Shown here piece after piece: positions 12,557 to 23,399 of a DNA stretch of 64,000 nt. This DNA comes from Primula veris (Eukaryota; Streptophyta; Magnoliopsida; Ericales; Primulaceae), in contig OY821741.1 of NCBI GenBank assembly GCA_963682055.1, forward strand, positions 18,219,211 through 18,283,210, given 5' to 3'. Both the position numbers and the translations under genes were made by a program. Position 1 is the first letter of the stretch. Every line of letters starts with the position of its first letter. The notes under the pieces were generated by a model. It had not been told where the DNA came from. It was given only the letters and a program-made list of their open reading frames with translations, and did not search any database.

Positions 12557-13460
12557 TATGATTGGACCATAAAATGGTCATTTTTAGGTGTTAATATGAT
12601 ATGAATTAACGAACTTTTGTTGACATTTAGGCTTGTTTATGCTATGTTATGTGTTTTTCGATGTTTTCTTGTTTACTTGCAATCGTTTTCCTGATTTAAC
12701 GCAAAAAAAAAAAAGAGAATGACGCAAGAAGACCAAAGAAATGACTAAAAGAGAAGATTTCAGAAGAAAAAAGACCTCAAAGTCAACTCCAAAAAGTTAT
12801 AAAACTGACTCAAGTTAAGATAGGAGGAAAATAAGATTCTAGAAGATGACTTGGCCGGTCAGGTGCCGTTATATTTTAAATTTTGGATAAAATATAATTT
12901 TTTATGGGTTGATATAACATCTCTAATTCCAAAAATCAATATCACACTACAATTCATTCATTTTTCAATCAGCTTTATATCACAAATTCCTTCTAGAGAG
13001 AGGGGAAAGAAAAATACATTAAAATTGAGAGTTTATGCACAAATTCTCCCTTTAATCGACATTTTATCGTAATATCATCGTTTGTTCTTACTTTTTACAT
13101 TGTTTTTGAGTATTTCCTTTGATTTTACTGCATGTTTATGTATGTTTGCATGTTTTAAATCATTAATCTTATCTCTCACATGCAAAACTAGTTAAAACAA
13201 ATTGGTAACGTTGTATAAGCTAGTTATTTATTAATTAACGCCGCATGTTAAAGAGCGTAACTTGTTAATAATCTCAAAATCCCTTAAACAACTTTAAATA
13301 ATCTGACTTTAGCTTTTTAAAACCCTCAAGGAACGAGCCGTTGGATTGACAATCCAACCGCTAACACTCTACTCGTTACTAATTAATTGACGCCTGATTA
13401 GTAACCCCCGTAAAATTATATAGGATAACAACCAAACGGCTTCACAGACGATAACCTTGG
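12557..13460 (+). repeat. LTR copy 2 of the Gypsy derivative
   Basis: Starts TATGATTGGACC after GTTGGGGGG and ends near ACGATAACCTTGG. It aligns with both ends of LTR copy 1 but lacks its central ~950 bp. The two copies have many substitutions, so the structure is old. The exact terminus is uncertain because another repeat begins immediately at 13461. Confidence 0.6.
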
Positions 13461-14171
13461 TGTATGTCTATGATCGACGGAATTCACGTCATTTAATAAG
13501 CATTGATGATATCACATTGAGAAGCTTATAAGTTTTGTTTGTGTCAAACCTTACAAGTGAATTTTTATATCCGGCATAAGTTAAATGGTAAGGTCGAGGT
13601 AATAATATGCCGAGTAAAATAATTATAAATAATTTATTTACTCACTGTATATCTGTAATATTAACGTGAGGATATATTTATTTAATAATGTGCTCTCAAA
13701 TATTATTTTGAGAAAGAATAAAAGTGCAATTAAATTCTCTAATGAAAATAAATATAATTTACTGATAGATTATCCTATGATTATAATAGTATTAATTAGA
13801 TAATATTATATAAGTATTTTTAATTAAGACTATATAAGGAGTATTTATTAATTAAGTATAATCTAAGTAAGATTAGAGATTTATTTTAAGTAGAAGTTTT
13901 ATTAGTTTTGTGCACTAGTTCTCTACTATAGCCTATAAATACAGTTGTATGCTTTGTAAAAGATTGACAGTCTCAAAAAATAATTTTCTATTATTTATAC
14001 TAGTTTGAAAACCCATCTCTTTTAAGAAGTAAGCAGTATTATAGAAATACAGTAGAATATCAAATGTGATCGAGCACTACCACATGAGATATTTCTGTAT
14101 CGTTTTTGTTTAATGCATATACACTGTTATTAGGATCAAATGGCAGTTTTTCACTGTAAAATAAAACGCAT
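13461..14171 (+). repeat. Direct repeat (probable LTR), left copy
   Basis: Starts TGTATGTCTATGATCGACGG and contains GGTATTTCTGTATCG-like sequence near its end. It aligns over ~700 bp with 18225-18931, with substitutions and small indels. Same orientation and ~4 kb spacing suggest decayed LTRs of a retroelement that encodes nothing recognisable. The primer site and exact ends were not found. Confidence 0.55.
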
Positions 14172-14846
14172 TTCTATCCGTAGTTCCTCCACTACTGAGT
14201 CTACTCTCAGCCTTTTGAGGCTCAAGGGAACACCGAAATGTCCAAAAACGTCCACTTTTATAACCATAATGGTACAAGTCTGAAAACTTACAAGCAAACA
14301 AAAAGACAAAAAAAAAACTTAGAAGGCCAAATGGAAACAAGAACTTCACCATTACAATGGAACCGTATTTCTTTTTTGTAACATTTCTTTTTGGTACGTA
14401 AAATCCAAATTTGTTAGTAATGAAATTACAAACTTATAACTATCAAACCAAACGTTATTCAGGCCAAGTCGGATTCAATCAACTGAAATGTCCTAGTCAA
14501 GGACTTGTCAAAGATTATACCAAGAAAGAGATCAAAACAGTAACTAACTAAAATAGATATATTAATCCCTTGGAATTCTTTGGTACAACTGCCATGCACG
14601 AATTGATTCTCAATGTTACGAACTACTCCTAATGCTTTGAGAACTAAATAATCGTAATATAAGATCTCTGAAAAGACGAATGTGATCTTTTGTGGATTAT
14701 CTTTGTTGTCCTTTTCTTTGTATTTATAGGCTCAAATCCACGATTGCTTGCGATTATTATTTGTTTTTATTTTGGCTCCAATTTCGTATTTGAATTCGAC
14801 CATTTTTTCATTACTCCACTCTTGAATTGACACGCGTCCAACTTAA
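14172..14846. other. Non-coding DNA between direct repeats
   Basis: I see no gene or clear repeat here. The 80-codon minus-strand frame at 14110-14352 has no recognisable motif and straddles the repeat edge. Confidence 0.5.
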
Positions 14847-14855
14847 TATAATTTA

Positions 14856-16487
14856 GGGGCAATTAACATAAACATACTCTACCTCTATTATATTACAAAA
14901 AACATACCCTCAAAAGTTACATTATAAAAAACATACCTTCAATTAATAATAATAAAAATCTGTAATATTTACTCTCTCTCTCCTCCTCTCACTCTATCTC
15001 TTTCTCCTCTCTCTTCTCATCTCACTCACTCTCCGATCTATCTTCTCCTCCGTCTTTCTCTCTCCGATCTCTTCATTCTCCTTCTTTCTCTCTCCCATCT
15101 CTCCTCTTTCCTCTCTCTTTCCGATCTCTCTTATTATCTTTCTCTTTTTTCGATTTTTCTCTCATTCTCCCTCTCTCTCTCTCCGATCTCTCTTTTCGGT
15201 GGAGATTGAGACGGAGACATCCGTCGGAGTGGGCGGCGAGGGTGTAGAGCGAGGTCGATGACGATGGAGATGCGGTCGTCGAATGAAAGGCGCACGACGG
15301 CGACATGAAAGTTCGAGATCGAAGGACGGGTAAGAGTTGAATTTGTTAACTAGTGTATACGTTTGAAAAATAAGTGAATTGAGTTCTTGAATTAATTGTA
15401 TGGAGTTGAAAATTATAGATATAAATTTTGTAAATAAGTATATGAATTTGTAAATTGGGATATGAACTTTATGAATTAGGGTATGCACTTTTAGAATAAA
15501 GGTATGAACTTTTCAAATAAGGGTATGAAAAATTTCTATATAAAACTTCATATCATTATTTTGTGCAATTCATACCCTAATTTTTTAAGTTCATACACTA
15601 ATTATAAAACTTCATATCCTAATTTTAAAACTTTATACCCTAATTATAAAACTTCATACCCTAATTTTAAAACTTTATACTCTAATTTAAAACTTCATAC
15701 CCTAATTTTAAAACTTCATACCCTAATTTAAAATTTCATGCCCTAATTAACTGCCATGTGTAAACAAGCATACACTACTAATTCATAGAGTTCATATTCT
15801 AATTATAAAACTTCATACCCTAATTTTAAAACTTCATACTCTAATTAACTACAAAACACAAACACTAAGAAAGTGTCTCCTTGCAAGTTTTATTGCTATG
15901 TCATTGCCGATGGCATCGCGAACATGTGGCACCATGTGAACATGTGAAAATTGGGGTATAAACTTTCGAAATAAGGATATGAACTTTCGAAATAAGGTAT
16001 GACATCTACAAATTATGGTATGAGCTTGAAAATGGGTATGAATTCTGTAAATTGGGGTATGAACTTTTGAAATAATGGTATGAACTTCTATTTTTACTTT
16101 TTTGGTGGGATATGGAGGCGGAGGAAAGTTTGATGATTCTATTTATATGTATCTATATGTGTGTTATGTATGTATATATATGTATCAATATGTGTGTCGA
16201 TATTTGTATATATATATATATATATAGATATACCGATATGACGTGAGAGATAGAGAGAGAAACTATGACAATGAGCCGTCGCCGGAGAGGCAACGACAGT
16301 TGCCGGAGAGGAGAGAGAGGGAGAGAGGAGAGAGAAAGATGGGGTTCTATGTATAAACATGAAAGAGTATTACATGAAATTAGAATAATAGGATGACATC
16401 ATCAAAGTATGTTTTTGATAGTTAAAAAGTTTAGGGTATGTTTTTGTTAATTTAGTTGTAAAAGTGATATGTTTTGTTAATTTTTCC
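14856..16487. mobile_element. Non-autonomous MULE (1,632 bp)
   Basis: Perfect 9-bp target duplication TATAATTTA at 14847-14855 and 16488-16496. The left end GGGGCAATTAACATAAACAT matches the inverted right end GGAAAAATTAACAAAACATA, and both terminal regions repeat an AACATAC(C)CT-like unit. CT-rich tracts (14970-15190) follow the left end. A GC-richer block at 15195-15330 and another near 16260-16310 look unlike their surroundings and may be captured gene scraps. The middle (15420-16080) holds dozens of CATACCCTAATT / GGTATGAACTT motifs in both orientations. No transposase is present. Confidence 0.88.
15560..16080. repeat. Dispersed CATACCCTAATT motif array
   Basis: Within the MULE, (A)CTTCATACCCTAATTTT recurs on the plus strand at 15560-15850, and its complement-type form GGGTATGAACTTT recurs at 15955-16080. 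The core resembles the AACATACCCT unit of the terminal inverted repeats. Low-complexity frames through it (for example 15504-15731) are not genes. Confidence 0.85.
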
Positions 16488-16660
16488 TATAATTTATTAT
16501 GCCCCGCCTACTAATTTCTTCCCATTCCTAACTGACCGTTTGTTTTGTTCTTTCGGGTCTGTCAATTTCTTTGAATTTTTTTTCCCTCCTTATAAAATAT
16601 TTGGTGTAAAAACTTCTTTTGATTTAGGCTCTCAACTGCACATGAGTGTTAAATATTTAT

Positions 16661-17720
16661 GAGACAATTACCAAAAACATACCTCGATCCAATTAAATTA
16701 ACAAAAATATATATTCTAAAAACTATCGATAACCAATAACATACTTTCAGGAAAAAAAACACTCAAAACATCCTCTACTCTCTCTTCCCCTCTCTCTATA
16801 TATCCGCTCTCTATCCCTCTCTCTCTCTGATCTCGCTCTTCTCTCTCTCTCCGATCTCTCTCTCATTGCTCTCTTCTCACTATCTCTCCATCCCCTCTCT
16901 CATGTCTCTCACTGTGCTTTCTCTTCGTCCATAACCACCATAACTCTATCATTATTTGTAAAGAAATCATATCCTCAATTTAGATTTATTATGTTGTTTC
17001 TAGATTTCATACCTCGTTTTAGAGTTAATATACTCCATCTAGAGTTTATACCCTTATTTCTAGTACATACCCTCAATTTTAGTGTTTATATCCATATCTA
17101 GAATTGTCATACCCTTATTTGTAGAGATCATACCTTCATTTTAGAGTTTATATCTTATTTCTATAGTTAATACCCTTATTTCTGTAGTTCATATCCATAT
17201 TTAAAAACGGTATACCCATAACTGTAGAGTTCATACCTTATTTCTCTAATTCATACTATATACACCAATTTGAATACTTCAAACTCTTATTTGTAGAGAT
17301 CATACACTCATTTTAGAGTTTATACCATTTTTCTGAAGATTATATCAACAATTGTGCTATTTCAATTGATTAATATATAAAACTCTAATGGCAAAATAAC
17401 ATCATGAATCAACTCGAAAGTATCAAAAACCTCAAAAACCACAAAAACCACAAATTTTATATATCATTCGATGTATTATGTCTAAAATATCAAAAATAAA
17501 TTTTATATCTACCAATATACACCATAACAATGAAAAAGCGAAATAATCACGAAGATAGAGAAAGAATAGAGAGATGGAGAGAGAGTAGTAATGATGGAAG
17601 AATAGAGAGATAGAACATGGAGAGAGTGAGAAAAAGAGAAGAGATGGAGATTGGGGTATGTTTTTTATTATCAATGTTAGAATAGTCTTAGTCTAAAAGA
17701 CATGATTTGTTATTTTTTTT
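16661..17720. mobile_element. Non-autonomous MULE (1,060 bp)
   Basis: Perfect 9-bp target duplication AATATTTAT at 16652-16660 and 17721-17729. The left end GAGACAATTACCAAAAACAT weakly matches the inverted right end AAAAAAAATAACAAATCATG. A CT-rich tract at 16770-16910 follows the left end and GA-rich sequence precedes the right end. The interior (16960-17340) repeats a TTCATACC(C)TTATTTCTAGAG-like motif. It is related in architecture to the MULE 174 bp to its left but differs in sequence. No coding capacity; the Ser/Leu-rich minus frame at 17432-17674 is read from the GA tract. Confidence 0.8.
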
Positions 17721-17729
17721 AATATTTAT

Positions 17730-18224
17730 TTATTAACAATTAATGATTTATTTGAGAATAGATGTGAACAATGTTGAACGTATTATTTATGCGTACATAT
17801 GTCTTTATTTTATATAGTAAGTGATTTGCTGTGTAGAGTACGACTTACACATGAAAGGTCAAGTAATTGTTTCTTACATTATATATTTTATCGTTCACAA
17901 ATTTAGATTGAATGGACAGTACCATCGGTAGAGTTGTAGCATATAGTTTTAGTATGTATGTCTTGACTACAGAGAACGGTTGAATTTCAATTCTTTGTGC
18001 TAGTATACTTTAAGTATATTGAGCAAGACATTGTTGTATTATTTTATGATACTGACCACTATAAAAATAATTATATATAAGTAATTATTCTGATTACTTA
18101 TACTATTAATCTCTATATTATTTTCAATACACATATTTATAATGTATACTGTTTTGACTTGCAAATGATGGGATTATTTGTAGATAATAAACACGTACGT
18201 TGGGTAGTAAAATTATTTATATAG
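17730..18224. other. Non-coding AT-rich spacer
   Basis: No reading frame, repeat or RNA gene recognised; probably the right part of whatever lay between the direct repeats before the MULE insertions. Confidence 0.5.
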
Positions 18225-18931
18225 TATATGTCTATAATTGACGGAATTAACGACTCGTAACAAGGATGTATGATATCTGCTCGAGAAGGTTATAAGTTTT
18301 GTTTCTGTCAAATCTTTCAAGTGAATTTTGAATCTGATACAACAAATAAATTAAGTCGTAAGGTCGAATAAGTAATATACCAAGTAAAATTAAGGTTAAT
18401 AATTTGTTTACTCGGAGAATATATGTAATCTTAACATGAGAAGATAATTAATTATTTCATAATTTGCTCTCAAATATTAATTTGAGAAGAATTAGATTGC
18501 AGTTATATTCTCTAGTGGAAATAAATGTAACTTACTAATATTATTCTATGATTATAAAAGTATTAATTGGATAATATTATAGTAGTCTTTTAATTAAAAC
18601 TAAATAATATATATTAATTAAGTTATAATTTAAGTAGGAGTAGAGTTTTAGGTTAAGTACAAGTTTATTACTTTTTTTTTGCACTAGATCCATGTTGTAG
18701 TATATTTATACACTGCTTTTATGCTAATGAAAAATATATCGCTCATAGAGTTAAGAGTTTTTTTATAAGTTTTCTAACAGTTTGAGAGTACATATTTATA
18801 ATGGAGCAATACAATATCATAAGGATACGACAGAAAATCAAGTGTGATCGAGCAATCCGACAGGTATTTCTGTATCGTTTTTGCAATAAGAATCAAAGAC
18901 TAGTTTTGCACTGCAAAATCAAACGTGTTTA
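18225..18931 (+). repeat. Direct repeat (probable LTR), right copy
   Basis: Starts TATATGTCTATAATTGACGG and aligns throughout with 13461-14171, including the shared GATCGAGCA and TATTTCTGTATCGTTTTTG blocks near the right end. Both copies contain a possible TATA-type sequence followed by a leader. Confidence 0.55.
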
Positions 18932-19420
18932 CAAATAAAAAATTTGAAGCTATGTTTTTTGTAATTTAATTTAAAAACGATTTTTTTTTTTTGTAATTTT
19001 TTCAATATTTATAGTTTAATAAAGGTCACCCCATACATATTATGTCGCTACAAAGTGTTGAGATTTCTTGCTGTCACATGTGTTTTGATTTCAAATAGAG
19101 GCAATTATCCTGTTATATATAGCATTTAGGCCGTATTTAATTATTGTATTTTATTTACTTCTCTCTTGAATTGTAAGGCATATGTGGTGTGAAATCTCCC
19201 GCTATATGTGGAGTTCCTGCACCATATAAATAACCCAAAAAGCCTATAATATTTGAAACGACTAGCTAATTATACTTTCTCAAACATTAGCATGTCTGAA
19301 TTGACCTAAGTGGTTCTTTTTCATCAGTGGTTATTTAAAACACTTGCATGTCAATCAAAGTCAAATTATTCTTTCTCAAATATGAGTGGTTCTTTTAGAA
19401 CCTTAGCATGTCCATCTAGA
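18932..19420. other. Non-coding spacer
   Basis: No gene seen. The left-flank sequence CCTAAGTGGTTCTTTTTCA resembles CCTAAGTGGTATTTTTCA on the far side of the foldback element (20652), a short direct similarity in the host DNA. Confidence 0.5.
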
Positions 19421-20582
19421 AAATTTATTTAGTCCTTATGAGGAGGAATGATGTGATCATGTATACCATAAATTATGTGACAGCTCTATACGTGGGTCAC
19501 TCCACTCATTTATAAAAATAATATTAGAAATCCACTGATTCTCTCTCTAATTGGATAAATGCAAAAGGTCAAACTAATAACACAAAACCCCACCTCTTCA
19601 TATTACAAATATATGTTTTTCTTTTGTTCAATTCTAATTTGGTTTCATTAGCATTTATTTTTTAGTTTACAAATATAATCTAAATTTTGTTTCAAAATCA
19701 CAAATGCATTTTTTTTAAATAATCTGATCATAAATCTTTTGACTAAAACATAAAATACTACTCCCTCCGTTCCTAATTAATTGTCCTCTACGAAATTATG
19801 TGTAATTTTGATCGGTTTATGACATGTATCAAAATTGTCGAAATCAAAAATTTCAAAACTAAATCATATAATTTAATGTTTGAACTATATGATTAACTTT
19901 TAAAAAATTTTATTCCGACAATTTTGATACAAGTTATTGGCCGTTCAAAATTATACATATTTCCGTAGTGTAAAATTAATTGGGAACGAAGGGAGTATCA
20001 ATCACAACAAAGCAGGACTTGAATTAGACAGAGAAAAAAAAAGTTAGGAAAAAACTTATATGCTAATAATTTGCTTCACATCGATTGGATTTTTTTTTTT
20101 TTACTTGGAATAGTTTGATATAGATAAAAATTAGGATTTTTTCTTTATCAAATAAATAAAAGATTAAAAAAAAGAAAAATTAACTCGGTGAGCCTTTTTC
20201 TTTTAATAAATCGATTAAGAAAACAAGTAAACTATTTCTCTGTCTAATTCAAGTCCTACTTTGTTGTGATTGATAGTATATTATGCTTTAGTCAAATGAT
20301 TTATGATCAGATTATTTAAAAAAAATACATTTGTGATTTTGAAACAAAATTTAGATTAGATTTGTAAAGTAAAAAATAAATGCTAACGAAACCAAATTAG
20401 AATTTAACAAAAGGAAAGCATATATTTGTAAGATGCAGAGGTAAGGTTTTGTGTTATTAGTTTGAAATTTTGCCTTCATTCAATTAGAGAGAGAATTAGT
20501 GAAATTCTAGTGTTATTTTTATAAATGAGTGGAGTGGCCCACATATAGAGGTGTCACATAGTTTATAGAGACTAAATAATTT
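19421..20582. mobile_element. Foldback (long inverted repeat) element
   Basis: The left arm 19421-20034 (minus the nested MITE) is inverted relative to the right arm 20235-20582, around a ~200-bp AT-rich spacer. Matching blocks include AAATTTATTTAGTC at the outer edge, CACTCCACTCATTTATAAA, TTTTGTTTCAAAATCACAAA and GACTTGAATTAGACAGAG next to the spacer. It encodes nothing. A target duplication was not evident, so the superfamily is open. Confidence 0.8.
19761..19995. mobile_element. Stowaway MITE in the left arm of the foldback
   Basis: Canonical Stowaway ends: CTCCCTCCGTTCCTAATTAA on the left and, inverted, GGGAACGAAGGGAG on the right, flanked by TA. The opposite foldback arm reads straight through the site, so this 235-bp element inserted after the inverted repeat formed. 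Confidence 0.92.
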
Positions 20583-21134
20583 GTCGTCTATCAATGTCAA
20601 ATGACTAGTTAATTATACTTTTTCTCAAAAAGGGGCCGCAAAGTAAAACCGACCTAAGTGGTATTTTTCAAAAGTTGAGGAAAGATGGCAAGTTCTTGAT
20701 TAAGATTACGGAACAATTACCACAGCCATACATACAATTATATGGCCTGCCTATCAGACACAAAAAAGAACAAATTCTTATTTACTTTCTCTAACTTTTG
20801 TTATAATCACAGAAGTTAGGTCGATGATCTCTCCGAGAACATTATACTTTCATTTCCTTTTGTTAAATACATGGCCAATGGCCAATAGGCACAAAATAGA
20901 TATATATCCATACTGTTATAATAAGAAAGCTCATTAAAAAAAAGTTAGTTATTTTTTGAAACTGCCAAAGTTACCCAACTATTGTATAAAAATAAATTCA
21001 AAAACTTTTTAATAATTACCATCATATAATGTATACACGTATATGTACCCACACCTCTCTCTTCTTTTTCAAACACGGGTTATAAAAAAAAAAAAACTGA
21101 TCTCTCAGTCCTTTCTCTCTCCCTGTATATGCAA
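20583..21134. other. Non-coding spacer
   Basis: No frame, repeat or RNA gene recognised beyond simple A/T tracts. Confidence 0.5.
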
Positions 21135-21261
21135 GGAACAAATAAGTTAATTATACGGTAGAAAAAGTAGATCATTTCTTAACTCCTAATTCTATGAAAG
21201 GAACAAATAAGTTAATTATACGGTAGAAAAAGTAGATCATTTCTTTACTCCTAATTCTAAG
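21135..21261. repeat. 65-bp tandem duplication
   Basis: GGAACAAATAAGTTAATTAT and the following ~45 bp occur at 21135 and again at 21200 with one or two differences. A recent local duplication adjoining a MITE-like sequence. Confidence 0.95.
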
Positions 21262-21469
21262 TTTGGTAACAGATTTTTTTAGTTGAATTTTGTATTTTGA
21301 ATTCTAAAAAATTGTGATTGTTTGACAAGTCAGATTTTTCAGCTTCTAAAATTCTATTTTTTGGGCTGATAAAGCTAAAAAATACAGATTTTTAAATTTT
21401 ACATTTTCAATGGATTTTTAAACCAGATTTTTAAAATTTGATTTTGGACCAAAAAATCTGTTATCAAAC
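21261..21469. mobile_element. Short MITE with TTTGGTAACAG-type ends
   Basis: The left end GTTTGGTAACAGATTTTTT is inverted on the right as AAAAAATCTGTTATCAAAC, giving ~19-bp terminal inverted repeats around ~170 bp of AT-rich non-coding DNA. The target duplication is unclear, so it may be hAT- or PIF-like. Confidence 0.65.
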
Positions 21470-22506
21470 ATAGCCATAATCTTAAAAAAAAAAAAATTAC
21501 AAAAAGTTATAATGAAAACATTAAAAATTCACCAAAATAATAACTATAGATACTCATAATTTAAAAGAACAAATTGATGAACCACCAAACATAAATCAAA
21601 ATAATAATATATATATTTCAAATTTAACAAGCAAAATTGAACAACCTTTTGAATCTAAAGAGAGGAGGGGGTTGCTCTCAGTAGTATTTAATTGGGCATA
21701 GGTGACAGTTGAATATGAGTAGTTTTTGATTATATGCGGTGGTTTTGTGTAGGGAAAATAAGAGAGAGAGAGAAAGGTCTAGCAAATGAATAAAAAATTT
21801 TAAAATTTAGTTTATATAAGAGTAGTGGCAGTATTGTAATTAATCATATAACCCGGGGGTATTTTCTTAATTTAACTGGGAAAAAATTTGGCGGGACACG
21901 TGCCACGCCATACCCCAGCGTGTATCCGCCCCTGGTAATAGTAGAAACTTTCCTAGATTTATCTCAATTTTTGCATCGTTTCTCTCTCTCCAAAACTCAT
22001 ATATGCAACCTTCCATTAATAAAAGTTTAACAGATCAGAGCTAAAGTTATCATTTTCTTCAGAATCAAATCGATTATATAATAAAATTAGTTCGTTCTCA
22101 CCAGACATCATAGTCTTTTTTACCCATTAACTGTTTGTGTAAATATTTATTTGATTTCAATAAATAAAATAGTACTAATATTCATGTATTTTTCAGTTTG
22201 TTTTACTATGCTCGGCAGTTTTCTCTCCCTTTTTTCGAAGGTTACTCTATTATATTTGATTTCATCTTGTCTTGTGTGTAACTCCGACAATAATTTGATA
22301 GAACAACGCTACGTTCTTGCCTTCTTGGGTAGAATAAGTGTTTGTTAATTTTTCTTTAATCGTTTGTTTGAACACTAATGCCTGTATAAATATCTTAAAG
22401 GTCCATGTGTTATAATTAGACTTGATTTTTAACATGCATATATTATTTTAGTTATTTTTGCTGATAAAAAGAGGCGAGAAACTAAGTTTTAATAGATGTA
22501 AACAAT
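21470..22506. other. Non-coding spacer
   Basis: No convincing gene. The 65-codon plus frame at 22151-22348 has no recognisable domain. A locally GC-rich stretch at 21850-21945 stands out but matches nothing I recognise. Confidence 0.5.
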
Positions 22507-22511
22507 ATAAC

Positions 22512-22707
22512 TGTTGTGAGTCTTATTAACTTAGTATATATATATTGGAGATATAAAGAGGGACAACAAGACGGATATTTATTCATTGATAAATGTAGAG
22601 AGATACATCTAGAGACCACCTAACCCTCTTTATATAATAGAGGATATGGTTACATATGATAGAAAAGGCTAAGATAGGCCCAAGATGACCAATAATATCC
22701 TACAACA
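22512..22707 (-). repeat. Family A copy 1, 3-prime LTR
   Basis: Runs TGTTGTGAG to CCTACAACA in plus orientation. It is preceded on the element strand by a decayed polypurine tract (CCAAATGTGAAG instead of CCAAAGGGGGAG). Confidence 0.85.
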
Positions 22708-23399
22708 CTTCACATTTGGACGTCTTGATTTATTCGTTTTCTTGCAGTCAATCTGAGTTAAGTTTATTCGTATTGCTAAACACATAAAATTTTAGGGCTG
22801 AAAAACTCAGGGTGGGACAAAACCGGTATCTAGGACAAATTGTGTAGCAAAATGATATAGGCCAAAATTCCATGTAAGTAACTAACCACAAAACAGTGTC
22901 TCATCAAAACCTTCCCAAAGAAAACCCAATGGAAAAATCTCTGGTCTAAGAAAAAAGAGTGCAACGATGGTAATAGTAGGGAATCAACCACAAAACAGGT
23001 GTCTTATCAAAACCTTACCAGAGTAAACCCAGAGGAAAAAACCTCCGATCGAAGGGCAAAAGAGTACACAGTCGTAAAAAGTATACAACAGGATACTGCT
23101 CCTAATTTCGGCAACCTTAAGTTTAAGTGAGATATGATGGGAACGTGTCTCGCTAAACCCTTGCCAAGTAAAAACTAGTGGTAAAAAGCTTGGTCTAAGG
23201 ACAAAAAGAGTACATGCGCATGCGACTGGATACTTCCCCTCACTTGCACATGACAGGGTGCGATGATTTCGACTAAGTAGTAATTAGTGCAATAACCATT
23301 CTCATGGATTCTTCCCCTCACTTTCACATGACTGAGTGCAAGTATTTCATATTCCAAAAAATAGTACGAGCATTCGACTGGATGCTTCATTTTTATTTG

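Larger units (their letters stand above)
6769..13460 (+). mobile_element. Gypsy-type element without reverse transcriptase, internal-LTR-internal-LTR
   Basis: The ~360 bp before the first LTR (6769-7128) is homologous to the ~400 bp before the second LTR (12152-12556). Both contain ATCTTTAGAGGTCTTACC and end in a polypurine tract (GTTGGGGG / GTTGGGGGG) directly before the LTR. So the first LTR also has a 3-prime internal end on its left. The order is internal tail, LTR, full internal region, LTR. The internal region carries gag-like and retropepsin-like remnants followed by ~2.2 kb of non-coding DNA, with no reverse transcriptase, RNase H or integrase. This fits a large non-autonomous Gypsy derivative formed by recombination between copies. 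Confidence 0.6.

Noticed and set aside
15073..15488. Minus-strand Arg/Glu- and Ser-rich frames
   Set aside because: They are read from CT/GA tracts inside a non-autonomous MULE and have no domain.
17432..17674. Minus-strand Ser/Leu-rich frame of 80 codons
   Set aside because: It comes from the GA-rich right side of a MULE; no recognisable motif.
22151..22348. 65-codon hydrophobic frame
   Set aside because: AT-rich chance frame without a credible promoter, domain or splice partner.
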